Source of the DNA: a virus
Virus record (IMG/VR): IMGVR_UViG_3300028831_000243
Span: 1-43,783 of that record
Length of the DNA: 43,783 nucleotides
Reading direction: 5' to 3' (one strand)
Shown piece by piece: positions 30,634 to 37,742 of the stretch. The number at the start of each line of letters is the position of its first letter. Position 1 is the stretch's first letter. Position numbers and translations under genes: made by a program. The notes under the pieces were generated by a model. That model saw only the letters and a list, made by a program, of their open reading frames with translations, was not told the origin of the DNA and searched no databases.

Positions 30634-30661
30634 ACGGTAGTCCTGGATCCAGGACTGTCAA
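30634..30661 (-). promoter_or_regulatory. Leftward early promoter with operator in its spacer
   Basis: On the minus strand there is a perfect -35 TTGACA (30661-30656) and a -10 TACCGT (30639-30634), with a 16-base spacer. The expected start is about base 30627, one base from the ATG. The 18-bp palindrome fills the spacer, so a bound repressor would block RNA polymerase. Confidence 0.7.
30639..30656. promoter_or_regulatory. 18-bp perfect palindromic operator
   Basis: AGTCCTGGATCCAGGACT is a perfect palindrome lying between the -10 and -35 of the leftward promoter and 70 bases from the rightward HTH gene. It is the natural binding site for a dimeric phage repressor. Candidates are the HTH proteins at 30384-30626, 30726-31106 and 29706-29987. 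Confidence 0.75.
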
Positions 30662-30690
30662 GGCCGTGGACGGAATTCGTCTCGGATCTC

Positions 30691-30719
30691 TTGTCCAACG
30701 GTTTGACGGGCGGTACGTT
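30691..30719 (+). promoter_or_regulatory. Rightward promoter of the repressor-integrase operon
   Basis: TTGTCC (30691-30696) and TACGTT (30714-30719) are spaced by 17 bases. The start would fall at about 30726, which is the A of the ATG, implying a leaderless mRNA. There is no clear ribosome binding site before that ATG, which agrees. Confidence 0.5.
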
Positions 30720-30725
30720 GCGTCC

Positions 30726-31106
30726 ATGACTAGGACGCTGAGCGCCGTCGGGGGTGCGCGGCCAGATGTCGACAGGAACATCCGGACGGTGGTCAAGATG
30801 CTCTTGGCCGCCACTGACCAAAGGCAGGCAGACCTACCTCAACTCCTCGGATGGTCCAAGAGCGTGACGTACTCCCGCCTCAGCGGCGGGTCGCGCTTCT
30901 TCGCCTGGGAGGTTCAGGCGCTAGCTGACCTGTTCGAGGTGCCGGTCGACGTGTTCCACGCAGGTCCCACCGCGTTAGTCCGGCGCGCGGACGGACAGGC
31001 ACTCGGGAATACTTTGGACTACTCCGTGACGGCCGGCACGTCCTCCGGAATGTCCCCCACGTCCGTCACGGACACCATCCCGGCACAGACCCGGTGGGCG
31101 GCATGA
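30726..31106 (+). CDS. HTH regulator, candidate immunity repressor
   Basis: This 126-residue protein is read from ATG 30726; a GTG at 30666 lies upstream of the predicted promoter and is not favoured. NIRTVVKMLLAATDQRQADL, then PQLLGWSKSVTYSRLSGGSR and FFAWEVQALADLFEVPVDVF form an XRE-type HTH with the typical closing helix. The remainder is Thr/Ser-rich and disordered. It overlaps the integrase by ATGA, so repressor and integrase are co-expressed. Confidence 0.8.
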   Translation: MTRTLSAVGGARPDVDRNIRTVVKMLLAATDQRQADLPQLLGWSKSVTYSRLSGGSRFFAWEVQALADLFEVPVDVFHAGPTALVRRADGQALGNTLDYSVTAGTSSGMSPTSVTDTIPAQTRWAA

Positions 31107-32050
31107 CCCGACCGCTGCCCGCACCCGTGCGTTCTTCACAACTGTCACTCGTCCGGGTGGCGCCGCGTAGCAGCGGTGCGATCCTCCCGTTCATGGGCGC
31201 CGATGTCGCCGCCCATGTCCGCTGGATGCGGCTACGGGGGCTGTCCGAAGCGACCGTCCAGCACCGGCAGAAGGTGCTGCGGCTGCTGATCAACCATGCC
31301 GGCCGCCCACTGCTCGACCTCGCCGCCGCCGACCTCGACGCCTGGCAGACCACCATCGGCGTCCTGTCCATCCAGTCGCAGGCCACCTACAAGATGCACG
31401 TCCGCATGTACTACGCCTGGGCCGTCGGCGAGGCGCACCTGCTCGATGATGACCCGGCCGCCGTCCTCGTCATGCCCAAGGTCCCCCGGCACCTGCCCCG
31501 GCCGATCACCGAGCGGGACCTACAACGGGCGCTCGCCGACGCGCCGCCGCTGATCCGCGTCTGGCTCGAACTGGCCGCGTTCGCCGGCCTGCGCGCCGGG
31601 GAGATCGCCCGCCTCGAACGCGCCGACGTCCTCGACATGGCCGACCCGCCCGCACTGATCCTGCACGGCAAAGGCGGCCGGATGCGCGCGGTCCCGCTCG
31701 CCCCCCGCCCACTGCGGTCCCTGACCGAGCTCGGCATGCCCGACCGGGGCCGGCTGTTCATCCAGTCCAACGGCCGGCCGGTCAGCGCCAAGCGGGTCAG
31801 CGACCTGTCCAACGACTACCTGCACCGGCTCGGCATCGCCGAGACGATCCACAAGCTCCGGCACCGGTTCGCCACCCAGGCGCTCGCCGCCGGGTTGAAC
31901 CTGCGGCAGGTGCAGGAACTGCTCGGTCACGAGTCGATCGAGTCGACCGCGATCTACACCTGGATCAATCCTTCCGCTGCCGCTCCGACGGTGGCCGCTA
32001 TCGACCGGCCGCTGCTGCGGCCAGTACCCAGACAGGAGACGGGGACATGA
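31103..32050 (+). CDS. int: Tyrosine integrase of the phage
   Basis: This 315-residue protein starts at ATG 31103 (ATGA). An N-terminal SAM-like core-binding domain (about residues 30-120, HVRWMRLRGLSEATVQHRQK) precedes the catalytic domain with AGLRAGEIARL (Arg164), HGKGGRMR (Lys190), IHKLRHRFAT (His250, Arg253), LLGHESIESTAIY (His276, Tyr285). All six catalytic residues are present. It should integrate the phage at a host attB. It lacks the arm-binding domain of lambda Int and is XerC/D-sized. No attP could be assigned by eye. Confidence 0.93.
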   Translation: MTRPLPAPVRSSQLSLVRVAPRSSGAILPFMGADVAAHVRWMRLRGLSEATVQHRQKVLRLLINHAGRPLLDLAAADLDAWQTTIGVLSIQSQATYKMHVRMYYAWAVGEAHLLDDDPAAVLVMPKVPRHLPRPITERDLQRALADAPPLIRVWLELAAFAGLRAGEIARLERADVLDMADPPALILHGKGGRMRAVPLAPRPLRSLTELGMPDRGRLFIQSNGRPVSAKRVSDLSNDYLHRLGIAETIHKLRHRFATQALAAGLNLRQVQELLGHESIESTAIYTWINPSAAAPTVAAIDRPLLRPVPRQETGT

Positions 32051-32298
32051 CCACTATCACGGAGCAACCAACCACCGACCTCGAATACACCCAGCGGTCC
32101 CACATGGACGCCGTGACGGACCTTGTCGCCGAGGGCTGGACCCTGCACTCCGTGACGTCCTGCGGCGTCAACGGGATCGTCTACGTCATGCAGCGCGGCC
32201 AGACGGCCGCCGAGGCGCGGCTGCAGGCCGCCCTGGACGCCATCGCCACCCAGCGCGAACTGGACGCGGTGCAAAACGCCGGAGCGGTGACCCCATGA
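32047..32298 (+). CDS. Small phage protein, paralogue of the gene at 32699
   Basis: This 83-residue protein starts at ATG 32047 (ATGA with int). LEYTQRSHMDAVTDLVAEGW then TLHSVTSCGVNGIVYVMQRG aligns well with the N-terminal half of the protein at 32699-33148. The YxxR...AVxxLxxxGWxLHS...YVMxR core looks like a compact alpha/beta domain common in actinophages. Function unknown. Confidence 0.6.
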   Translation: MTTITEQPTTDLEYTQRSHMDAVTDLVAEGWTLHSVTSCGVNGIVYVMQRGQTAAEARLQAALDAIATQRELDAVQNAGAVTP

Positions 32299-32702
32299 AC
32301 ACCACCACGGGGACCACCGAGCTGATTGTCCCGGAGGAGATAACGGACGCCGCCGACGCGCTCATTGCCGATGGCCGCCCGATCAAGGCCATCAAGATCA
32401 TCCGCGACGCCACCGACTGCACCCTCATCGAAGCCCGCGTCTGGGTCGAAGCCCGCGCCGGCCGCCCCGTCGACCCACGGGCCGACGGGGAGTCGCGCAC
32501 CACAGAGACCACCATGCAGCCCGCCCTGATGTGCGAGATCACCACCGGCCCGCACTACCCCAACCCTGCCCCGGCGGTCGTCGTCATGCCGGGCGGCACC
32601 CTCCTGTGCGCCGCCTGCGCGCACGTCATGCTGACCCACGCCCTCGCCACCGGCCGGGACTTCCACGTCGACCCGGTACCCCAGCCGGCGGCGACCCCGT
32701 GA
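32295..32702 (+). CDS. Protein with ribosomal L7/L12 C-terminal-like domain
   Basis: This 135-residue protein starts at ATG 32295 (overlap with the gene before). Residues 12-55 (ITDAADALIADGRPIKAIKI then IRDATDCTLIEARVWVEA) match the helix-turn-helix of the bL12 C-terminal domain (K-I-K-x-IR...T-L-EA-x-VE). The C-terminal half has EITTGPHYPNPAP and CAACAHVML, possibly a zinc site. The L12-like domain normally contacts translation GTPases; here it may be used for a different interaction. Confidence 0.6.
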   Translation: MNTTTGTTELIVPEEITDAADALIADGRPIKAIKIIRDATDCTLIEARVWVEARAGRPVDPRADGESRTTETTMQPALMCEITTGPHYPNPAPAVVVMPGGTLLCAACAHVMLTHALATGRDFHVDPVPQPAATP

Positions 32703-33148
32703 CGACCAGCACGCAGCCGGCCGTCGGCACCGTCGAGTACGCCCAGCGGACGGACATCGCCGGCGTGCAGGCCCTCGCCGCGCAGGGCTGGCAGCTGCAC
32801 TCCTTCGCCCCCTTCGGCGGCAACATCGTGTACGTCATGGAACGGCAGTCCAGCGGCCCGGACGGGTACGACGGGCAGGCCTGGGACGACCTGCGGGAGC
32901 AGTACGAGACCGAGCGTGGCAAGGCGCTGCGGGCCGGCATGGAACGCGACGAGGTGGCCAGGCAGCTCGAAGAGGTCGCGGCCGAACGGGACCAGTCGGT
33001 CGAGAGCAACCGGTACCTGCTCGCCGAGCGGAACCGGCTCGCCGCACAGGTGCAGCGGGTCCGCGACCTGACCGACCACATGGAGGCCAACTACGACATC
33101 GCCTTCCCCGGCGCGCTCCGGCGCGCGCTCGACGGCGGTGTGTCATGA
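32699..33148 (+). CDS. Paralogue of the 32047 protein with added coiled coil
   Basis: This 149-residue protein starts at GTG 32699 (GTGA). Residues 10-50 (VEYAQRTDIAGVQALAAQGW, LHSFAPFGGNIVYVMERQ) repeat the domain of the gene at 32047. Residues 65-135 are a long coiled coil (REQYETERGKALRAGMERDE, then VARQLEEVAAERDQSVESNR). The duplication flanks the L12-like gene. Function unknown. Confidence 0.6.
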   Translation: MTTSTQPAVGTVEYAQRTDIAGVQALAAQGWQLHSFAPFGGNIVYVMERQSSGPDGYDGQAWDDLREQYETERGKALRAGMERDEVARQLEEVAAERDQSVESNRYLLAERNRLAAQVQRVRDLTDHMEANYDIAFPGALRRALDGGVS

Positions 33149-33345
33149 AGCTGGTCGAGGAAGCCCTGCTGCAGGTCGGCGTGCTCACCCGGCAACTGGC
33201 GGAGGTCCGCGCCGAACGGGACCGGCTGGCCGAGATGCTGCGCCGGGTCGACACGGTCAAGCTCGTGCGTCTCGACGACGGCACCTGGTATCTGCCGGCC
33301 GACGCCGTGAAGGCCGTGCTCAACGGCGAGGAGGTCGCGCCGTGA
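33145..33345 (+). CDS. Small coiled-coil protein
   Basis: This 66-residue protein starts at ATG 33145 (ATGA). A leucine/arginine coiled coil (LTRQLAEVRAERDRLAEMLR) is followed by a beta hairpin (VKLVRLDDGTWYLPADAVKA). The coiled coil resembles that of the previous protein, so the two might associate. Unknown function. Confidence 0.55.
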   Translation: MKLVEEALLQVGVLTRQLAEVRAERDRLAEMLRRVDTVKLVRLDDGTWYLPADAVKAVLNGEEVAP

Positions 33346-33653
33346 CCGCCCCGGTGGTGCCGGATGCCGGGCAGGACCCGGCCGGCGCCCTGCCATGCGC
33401 GCAGGACTGCGTGATCCGGCGCCCGCGATCGTCGCTCTCACAGGCCGACGCGACCCGCCGGGATGCGGTGGTCGCGGAACTCGCGGGTCAGATCGTCCAG
33501 CGGGCGATGGCGCTCGCTGCCGGACAGTACAGCCCGTTGTCCCGATGGGAGGCGGTGCGGAACCTGACCTGCAGCGCGGAGACACTGTTCGCCTGGGTCG
33601 CAGACGAGGCTCCTGCCGCTGCCCGGGCGTACCTGACGGGAGCGGGACAGTGA
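33342..33653 (+). CDS. Hypothetical phage protein
   Basis: This 103-residue protein starts at GTG 33342 (GTGA). LPCAQDCVIRRPRSSLSQAD precedes two helices (VVAELAGQIVQRAMALAAGQ, WEAVRNLTCSAETLFAWVAD). Unknown family. Confidence 0.5.
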   Translation: MTAPVVPDAGQDPAGALPCAQDCVIRRPRSSLSQADATRRDAVVAELAGQIVQRAMALAAGQYSPLSRWEAVRNLTCSAETLFAWVADEAPAAARAYLTGAGQ

Positions 33654-33877
33654 TCCGCGAGACGTACAAAGGCCGGGAGATCGTGGCTCGCACACGCCGC
33701 CGGGACCGGCACGGCATGCGGAAGGTCGACGGGTACATCAACGGCGAGCAGACCTTCGGTTACGAGGGCCTGACCGAGGAGCAGGTGATCGAGCGGACCC
33801 GCCGCGACGTGGACGCCGCCGACGCCGATCCGCGTCCGGACGCCTACCCGGCCGCATGGAAGGTGCGGACCGAGTGA
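33650..33877 (+). CDS. Small hypothetical protein
   Basis: This 75-residue protein starts at GTG 33650. VIRETYKGREIVARTRRRDR, then KVDGYINGEQTFGYEGLTEE is a beta-rich stretch resembling small DUF-type plasmid/phage proteins (short strands with YKGREIV and G-x-Y-NG). It ends with a helix and a GTGA overlap. Function unknown. Confidence 0.55.
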   Translation: MIRETYKGREIVARTRRRDRHGMRKVDGYINGEQTFGYEGLTEEQVIERTRRDVDAADADPRPDAYPAAWKVRTE

Positions 33878-33990
33878 GCGACGTGACCGCTCTGCGTGCC
33901 CTGTACGTCCGGTGGCGGCTCCGGGGACAGCACCGCCGGCAGAACCACGAGTTGACGCGCCTGCGGGCGCAGACGAGGAGATGGCAGTGA
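33874..33990 (+). CDS. 38-residue basic peptide
   Basis: The ORF from GTG 33874 (GTGA) to 33990 (GTGA) encodes VSDVTALRALYVRWRLRGQH, then RRQNHELTRLRAQTRRWQ. It is strongly basic and helical, possibly a nucleic-acid-binding peptide. Only the coupling supports it. Confidence 0.45.
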   Translation: MSDVTALRALYVRWRLRGQHRRQNHELTRLRAQTRRWQ

Positions 33991-34373
33991 GCGAGTACGA
34001 GATCCGCGACGGCAGGGTGATCTGGGCGGACGACTCCCCAGCCGGCCGCGCGGACGCCGAACTGGCCGCCGTTCTGGACCGGCACCCGAACTGGGGTCAG
34101 CGGATCCACGGGTCGCAGGGCACCGCGCAGCGCGACAGCGTGCCCCGGATCATGGGCTTCGAGCAGGGGCCGTGGGCCGGGATCTGCTGGGACTGCGGCA
34201 ACGGCGGGCAGTGGTTGGCGTTCTGCTGGGGGAACAGTTCTCGGCTGCACCCGGAGTGGGACCGCCGGTTCGGCGCATTCCCGACCGTGGACGCGGCGAT
34301 CGCGGCAGCTGACGCCGGCCTGGACGCGCTGCTGGCGGAGATCGCGGCGTCGCCCGTGGGGGCCGAGTCGTGA
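33987..34373 (+). CDS. Hypothetical phage protein
   Basis: This 128-residue protein starts at GTG 33987, seven bases after AGGAG; an ATG at 33981 is too close to the site. GICWDCGNGGQWLAFCWGNS contains clustered Cys and Trp, and AFPTVDAAIAAADAGLDALL is the closing helix. Unknown family. Confidence 0.55.
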   Translation: MSEYEIRDGRVIWADDSPAGRADAELAAVLDRHPNWGQRIHGSQGTAQRDSVPRIMGFEQGPWAGICWDCGNGGQWLAFCWGNSSRLHPEWDRRFGAFPTVDAAIAAADAGLDALLAEIAASPVGAES

Positions 34374-34531
34374 CGTCCACCGGTGCCGTGCCGGACCTGA
34401 TGCCGTTGCCCGGCGCTTGCGTTTGCTGCGGCGAGGTGGTCACCGACGGCGATGACGTGATGTGTCCCGGCGACTGCGAACACCCGATCTTCGAGATGTG
34501 GGCCGGCTGCCAGGAGGAGACCGGTGGCTGA
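34370..34531 (+). CDS. 53-residue zinc-binding protein
   Basis: The ORF from GTG 34370 (GTGA) reads PLPGACVCCGEVVTDGDDVM, then CPGDCEHPIFEMWAG. Five cysteines and a histidine in two pairs suggest a small zinc ribbon. It overlaps the next gene by 8 bases. Unknown role. Confidence 0.55.
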   Translation: MTSTGAVPDLMPLPGACVCCGEVVTDGDDVMCPGDCEHPIFEMWAGCQEETGG

Positions 34532-34745
34532 GACCGCGCACGAGGCTGACACCCGCCGGTACGCCACCGGCGTCCATCCCACCGACGCCGAATGGCTCCG
34601 CGCCGAGCAGGTATGGGCGGACGCCGACCGGGCGTTGACCGCCGCCCCGATGCCGTCGATCCCGCAGCCCGTCCGGGACGCCGTGCACACCCTCGGCGGG
34701 CTGGTCAGCATCTGGCAGGGATACGGAGAGGACGACGATGACTGA
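34524..34745 (+). CDS. Small hypothetical protein
   Basis: This 73-residue protein starts at GTG 34524, with AGGAGGAG just upstream. TDAEWLRAEQVWADADRALT and PQPVRDAVHTLGGLVSIWQG are two helices; the end is acidic. Unknown. Confidence 0.5.
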   Translation: MAETAHEADTRRYATGVHPTDAEWLRAEQVWADADRALTAAPMPSIPQPVRDAVHTLGGLVSIWQGYGEDDDD

Positions 34746-34998
34746 GACCACCCCGCCGTTGGTCACCGATGAGGACCTGGACTGTCTGGACACGCTCACC
34801 GCGGACGGCACCATGCAGGTCAGCGGCCTGTACGTGCTCGCCCCACGGCAGCGCGCCCGCTGGGTCGCCGACGCGCTGGACAACGTGGCCGGCACCGCCG
34901 TCCCGCTCTGGGACGAAGCGACCAAGCAGGTAGTCCACGCCGTCCCCACGACCAGCCTTCACGCGCTGGCCGCCCAGTACCGAGCCGGCCAGCGGTGA
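34738..34998 (+). CDS. Small hypothetical protein
   Basis: This 86-residue protein starts at ATG 34738, overlapping the previous gene by 8 bases. LVTDEDLDCLDTLTADGTMQ and LAPRQRARWVADALDNVAGT suggest two helices around a short strand. Unknown family. Confidence 0.5.
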   Translation: MTETTPPLVTDEDLDCLDTLTADGTMQVSGLYVLAPRQRARWVADALDNVAGTAVPLWDEATKQVVHAVPTTSLHALAAQYRAGQR

Positions 34999-35546
34999 CC
35001 ACCCGGCGGGAGATGCTCGCCGGCGCCGACCAGCGCCGGGCCGAGCCACTGCGGGAGGACCGACCCGACGACGTCCGCGCCCGCCTCACCCCGCTCCTCG
35101 GCGAGCCGGCCGTATCCGCCGCGGTGGACGCCTGGCACGCGGCCTGCCACGACGGCATGACCACGCTGGAGGCCATGCGCCGCGTCGTCGCCGAACTCGA
35201 CCGGGACTGCCGGGCCCTCGTCGACACCGCCCGCCGGGCCGGGCAGGAGCAGCTGGCGGGCCAGCTGGCCGCTGACCAGCGCGGCACCCTCCACGCCGCC
35301 GTCACCCGCACGCTCGACGAGACCGCCGACGAGCCCGGGCACGTCCGGGCGATGGCGGTGACCGACGCCGTGGAATCGCTGGTCGCGGAGGCAGCGGGGC
35401 AGGCCCGGGCGGACTGCGCGGCCGACCTGCGGCCACTCCTCGACCAGCTGGCCGTGGCGGTCCCCGCCGGCTGCCCGTCCGATCCCTGCCCGGTGTGCAC
35501 GGCCCTGGAGGCGGTGCAGTCGCTCATCGTGCGGTGGGAAGGCTGA
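34995..35546 (+). CDS. Hypothetical phage protein related to the 15272 protein
   Basis: This 183-residue protein starts at GTG 34995. VSAAVDAWHAACHDGMTTLE, then AMRRVVAELDR parallels the N-terminal SAALDAWQAACMANATNEDA helix pair of the HTH protein at 15272-15790. The rest is helical, ending with CPSDPCPVCTALEAVQSLI. This cross-similarity ties the plus-strand operon to the minus-strand phage. It is the last gene before a strong terminator. Confidence 0.6.
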   Translation: MTTRREMLAGADQRRAEPLREDRPDDVRARLTPLLGEPAVSAAVDAWHAACHDGMTTLEAMRRVVAELDRDCRALVDTARRAGQEQLAGQLAADQRGTLHAAVTRTLDETADEPGHVRAMAVTDAVESLVAEAAGQARADCAADLRPLLDQLAVAVPAGCPSDPCPVCTALEAVQSLIVRWEG

Positions 35547-35552
35547 GCAGCA

Positions 35553-35587
35553 CGAAGCCGCCCCCGTTAGCGTTGGGGGCGGCTTCG
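35553..35587. terminator. Bidirectional hairpin terminator
   Basis: A 13-bp perfect GC-rich stem (CGAAGCCGCCCCC at 35553-35565 with its complement at 35575-35587) and a 9-base loop lie 7 bases past the plus-strand operon, facing the convergent acetyltransferase gene that ends at 35619. It should stop transcription from both sides. Confidence 0.85.
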
Positions 35588-35618
35588 TTCGGCGGGTCGA
35601 GCGCCGGAGGAGTCCAGG

Positions 35619-36149
35619 CTAACCCGACAACGCCGGGCCCCGGCGCAGGCGCACGGCGGCGGGTCGCTGGTACAGGGCACCCGACCGGCGGTGCGGCACG
35701 TCCACCACCCGCACCAGGGCGAACCCCTCCCCCTCGTAGTAGGCCCGCAGCCGCTGGTTGGTTCGCCAGGCGTCCAGCCGCAGCCACGACCGCCCGGCGG
35801 CCTCCGCCCGGGCGCTGGCCCAGTCCAGCAGTGCCGACCCCAGCTGGCCGCCGGCAGCCGTGCGGCGGACGACCATCCGGTGCACGTACAGCGCGCTGCC
35901 GGGCTCATCCTCCGGTGTCCAGAAGTCCGGGTCGGCGCAAGAGTCCAGCGTGATCGTGGCGACCGGCACGCCGTCCAGGTCAACCAGCCAGCACTCGCCG
36001 GCCGCGATCGACGCGGCGATCCGCTCGGCCCGGGCCGGGTACTGCCACTGGTCGGAGCCGATCGACGCCAGCCAGCGGCCAGCCTCGGCCCACATGTCAG
36101 CGACCGCGCCCGCCTCATCCGGGCGGGCACGGCGGATCAGATGGGTCAC
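35619..36149 (-). CDS. GNAT-family N-acetyltransferase
   Basis: This 176-residue protein starts at GTG 36149 (GTGA with the GntR gene). LIRRARPDEAGAVADMWAEA is the N-terminal GNAT strand and helix. LYVHRMVVRRTAAGGQLGSA carries motif A with the Q/R-x-x-G-x-G/A acetyl-CoA loop (RRTAAGGQLG). NQRLRAYYEGEGF is the typical N-x-x-x-xxxY-x-x-x-GF motif B. Substrate unknown. It is co-transcribed with a GntR regulator. Confidence 0.9.
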   Translation of the reverse strand: MTHLIRRARPDEAGAVADMWAEAGRWLASIGSDQWQYPARAERIAASIAAGECWLVDLDGVPVATITLDSCADPDFWTPEDEPGSALYVHRMVVRRTAAGGQLGSALLDWASARAEAAGRSWLRLDAWRTNQRLRAYYEGEGFALVRVVDVPHRRSGALYQRPAAVRLRRGPALSG

Positions 36150-36925
36150 TCCTGGACCTGCCGGCGCCGCTCATAGATCAGCCGGTACCTGTCGCCCGGG
36201 TAGACCGTGACGACGCACCGCACCGGCCGGCTGTCCGGGCGCTCCCCCAGGTAGCCGGTGACGATCTGCTCCAGCACGGGCGTGCCGGGCGGCAGGTCGA
36301 GCCGCTGAGACTCGGCCGCCGTAGGCATCCGCGCGACGTACTCGTCCACCACCAGCGCCTGCGGGTAGCCCAGCTCGTCGAGCATCTTGTTGACGCCGCG
36401 GGCCACGTCGTCCGGGCTCATCGCCTCGGAGCCCTGCACCACGTCGATCGGGTAGTACGAGTCGTTCAGGTCGTACACCTCCCCGTCGACCCGCCGGAGC
36501 CGCATCCGTACGACGACCACGTCGTTGCCGGTGCGCAGTCGCTCGGCGACGGGCGCGGGCGGCCGGACCAGCCGTACGTCGATCTCCTGGGTGGGCTGGC
36601 CGGCCTGCGCGGTGACCTGTCCGACGAAGAAGTCGGTGAGGTCGGCGAAGTGCCGGCCGAACTCCTCCTGCGGCCGTACGACGATTCGTCGCCGGTTGCG
36701 GACGAACACGCCGAGGGGCCGGCGGGAGACGACGAGGCCTTCGGCGACGAGGTCTTCGAGGGCGCGCCGGACGGTGCCGCGGGAGACCTTCGCCTCGGGC
36801 AGCCGGGTTCGCCATTCGGCGACGAGTGCCTCTTGGGTGGGTAGTTGGGCGCCGGGGCCGAGGGTGCCGGCGTCGATCTGGGCGCGCAGGTCATCGGCGA
36901 TGTGTTGGTAGAGCGGCTTCGCCAC
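36146..36925 (-). CDS. GntR-family (HutC/UTRA) regulator
   Basis: About 259 residues are read from GTG 36925 (VAKPLYQHIADDLRAQI); a TTG at 36955 would add ten residues. The GntR winged helix spans residues 1-80 (GPGAQLPTQEALVAEW, KVSRGTVRRALEDLVAEGLV). The UTRA domain follows (VVVVRMRLRRVDGEVYDLND, SYYPIDVV, PPGTPVLEQIVTGYL). Such regulators (KorSA/Pra-like position) control transfer genes in AICEs and Streptomyces plasmids. Inverted repeats at 36956 and 37020 are likely operators. Confidence 0.9.
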   Translation of the reverse strand: MAKPLYQHIADDLRAQIDAGTLGPGAQLPTQEALVAEWRTRLPEAKVSRGTVRRALEDLVAEGLVVSRRPLGVFVRNRRRIVVRPQEEFGRHFADLTDFFVGQVTAQAGQPTQEIDVRLVRPPAPVAERLRTGNDVVVVRMRLRRVDGEVYDLNDSYYPIDVVQGSEAMSPDDVARGVNKMLDELGYPQALVVDEYVARMPTAAESQRLDLPPGTPVLEQIVTGYLGERPDSRPVRCVVTVYPGDRYRLIYERRRQVQE

Positions 36926-36955
36926 CTGCTGATCTTTGCGGTACTGGCGGGGCAA

Positions 36956-37029
36956 TGTCTAGCCAATCCGGTCCGGCGTGCCTATCCGCCTCGCCTCGAC
37001 TCGAAGTTATTGGACCCACTGGCTAGACA
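36956..37029. promoter_or_regulatory. Inverted operator pair in the GntR/transfer divergent region
   Basis: TGTCTAGCCA (36956-36965) and TGGCTAGACA (37020-37029) are exact reverse complements in the divergent promoter region. The second lies between a -35-like TTGGAC (37010-37015) and a -10-like TATGGC (37031-37036) with a short 15-base spacer. They are likely binding sites for the GntR regulator. The region 37030-37212 holds no gene I can support. Confidence 0.6.
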
Positions 37030-37212
37030 GTATGGCCATGACGTGACACAGTCAACGGACGGCACCAAGGGACCCAGGAGATCCCAAAGCCGCAGGTCAG
37101 AGGCCCACACAGGGTCTATTTGGTGTGCCCTGAGTAGGGCGCTGTCTCTCGGCCGGTCCGGGAGGCGGCGCCGTGCGCCAGGGACCGGCCCAGGGCACGA
37201 GGAAGGAACGTC

Positions 37213-37419
37213 ATGCTCGCGAAAGTGGGAGCGTCGGTCATCGGCGCACTGGTCGACGCCGCGAAGATCGTGCTCGGCCTGATGGCGCTGATCGCGCTGA
37301 TCGGCTGGGCGAAGACCCATCCCGACCAGGCGCAGGCGCTGGTCACGAACGCCATGAACACCGCCATGACCCTGCTGAACCGGCTGTTCACCTGGGTCGC
37401 CACGCTGGGCTCCGACTGA
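37213..37419 (+). CDS. Small membrane protein of the transfer module
   Basis: This 68-residue protein starts at ATG 37213 behind AAGGAAC. A hydrophobic helix (IVLGLMALIALIGWA) follows an amphipathic start, and a second helix (VTNAMNTAMTLLNRLFTWVA) may lie on the membrane. Small membrane proteins of this type open the transfer operons of AICEs (Spd-like). Function unknown. Confidence 0.6.
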   Translation: MLAKVGASVIGALVDAAKIVLGLMALIALIGWAKTHPDQAQALVTNAMNTAMTLLNRLFTWVATLGSD

Positions 37420-37742
37420 TGGCCGCGCAGGAGCAGCACATCACCGACGACGGCCTGACCGGGCTGTGCGGCGAGTCGCTGGTCGTCGATGAGCCGCTCG
37501 GCCCAACATGCCCGGCCTGCCAGCAGCAGGCGACGTCGACGCGCTACGTGTGGCCGCGGATCGGCCCGGCCCTGCTGGGGCTGGTCTGGATCGGCGGCAT
37601 GAACTTCGGCCGCGAGCTGTACCTGCGGCACCTGAACACGGCGGGCCGCTTGGCGGTCCTGGCCCTTGTGACGGCGGCCCTGTACGGCGTGATCATCCTG
37701 GCCGGGCGGGTCCGGCCCGACAACACCGGAGGCGAGTCGTGA
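37419..37742 (+). CDS. Small membrane protein with CxxC
   Basis: This 107-residue protein starts at ATG 37419 (TGATG). TCPACQQQ gives a CxxC and GLCGES another cysteine; two hydrophobic helices follow (IGPALLGLVWIGGMNF and LAVLALVTAALYGVIILAG). Similar two-helix proteins accompany tra in actinobacterial elements. Function is probably at the membrane during transfer or spread. Confidence 0.6.
   Translation: MAAQEQHITDDGLTGLCGESLVVDEPLGPTCPACQQQATSTRYVWPRIGPALLGLVWIGGMNFGRELYLRHLNTAGRLAVLALVTAALYGVIILAGRVRPDNTGGES

Noticed and set aside
31103-32050. attP site within or beside the phage integrase
   Set aside because: No convincing core with flanking arm repeats was visible; host attB information is needed.
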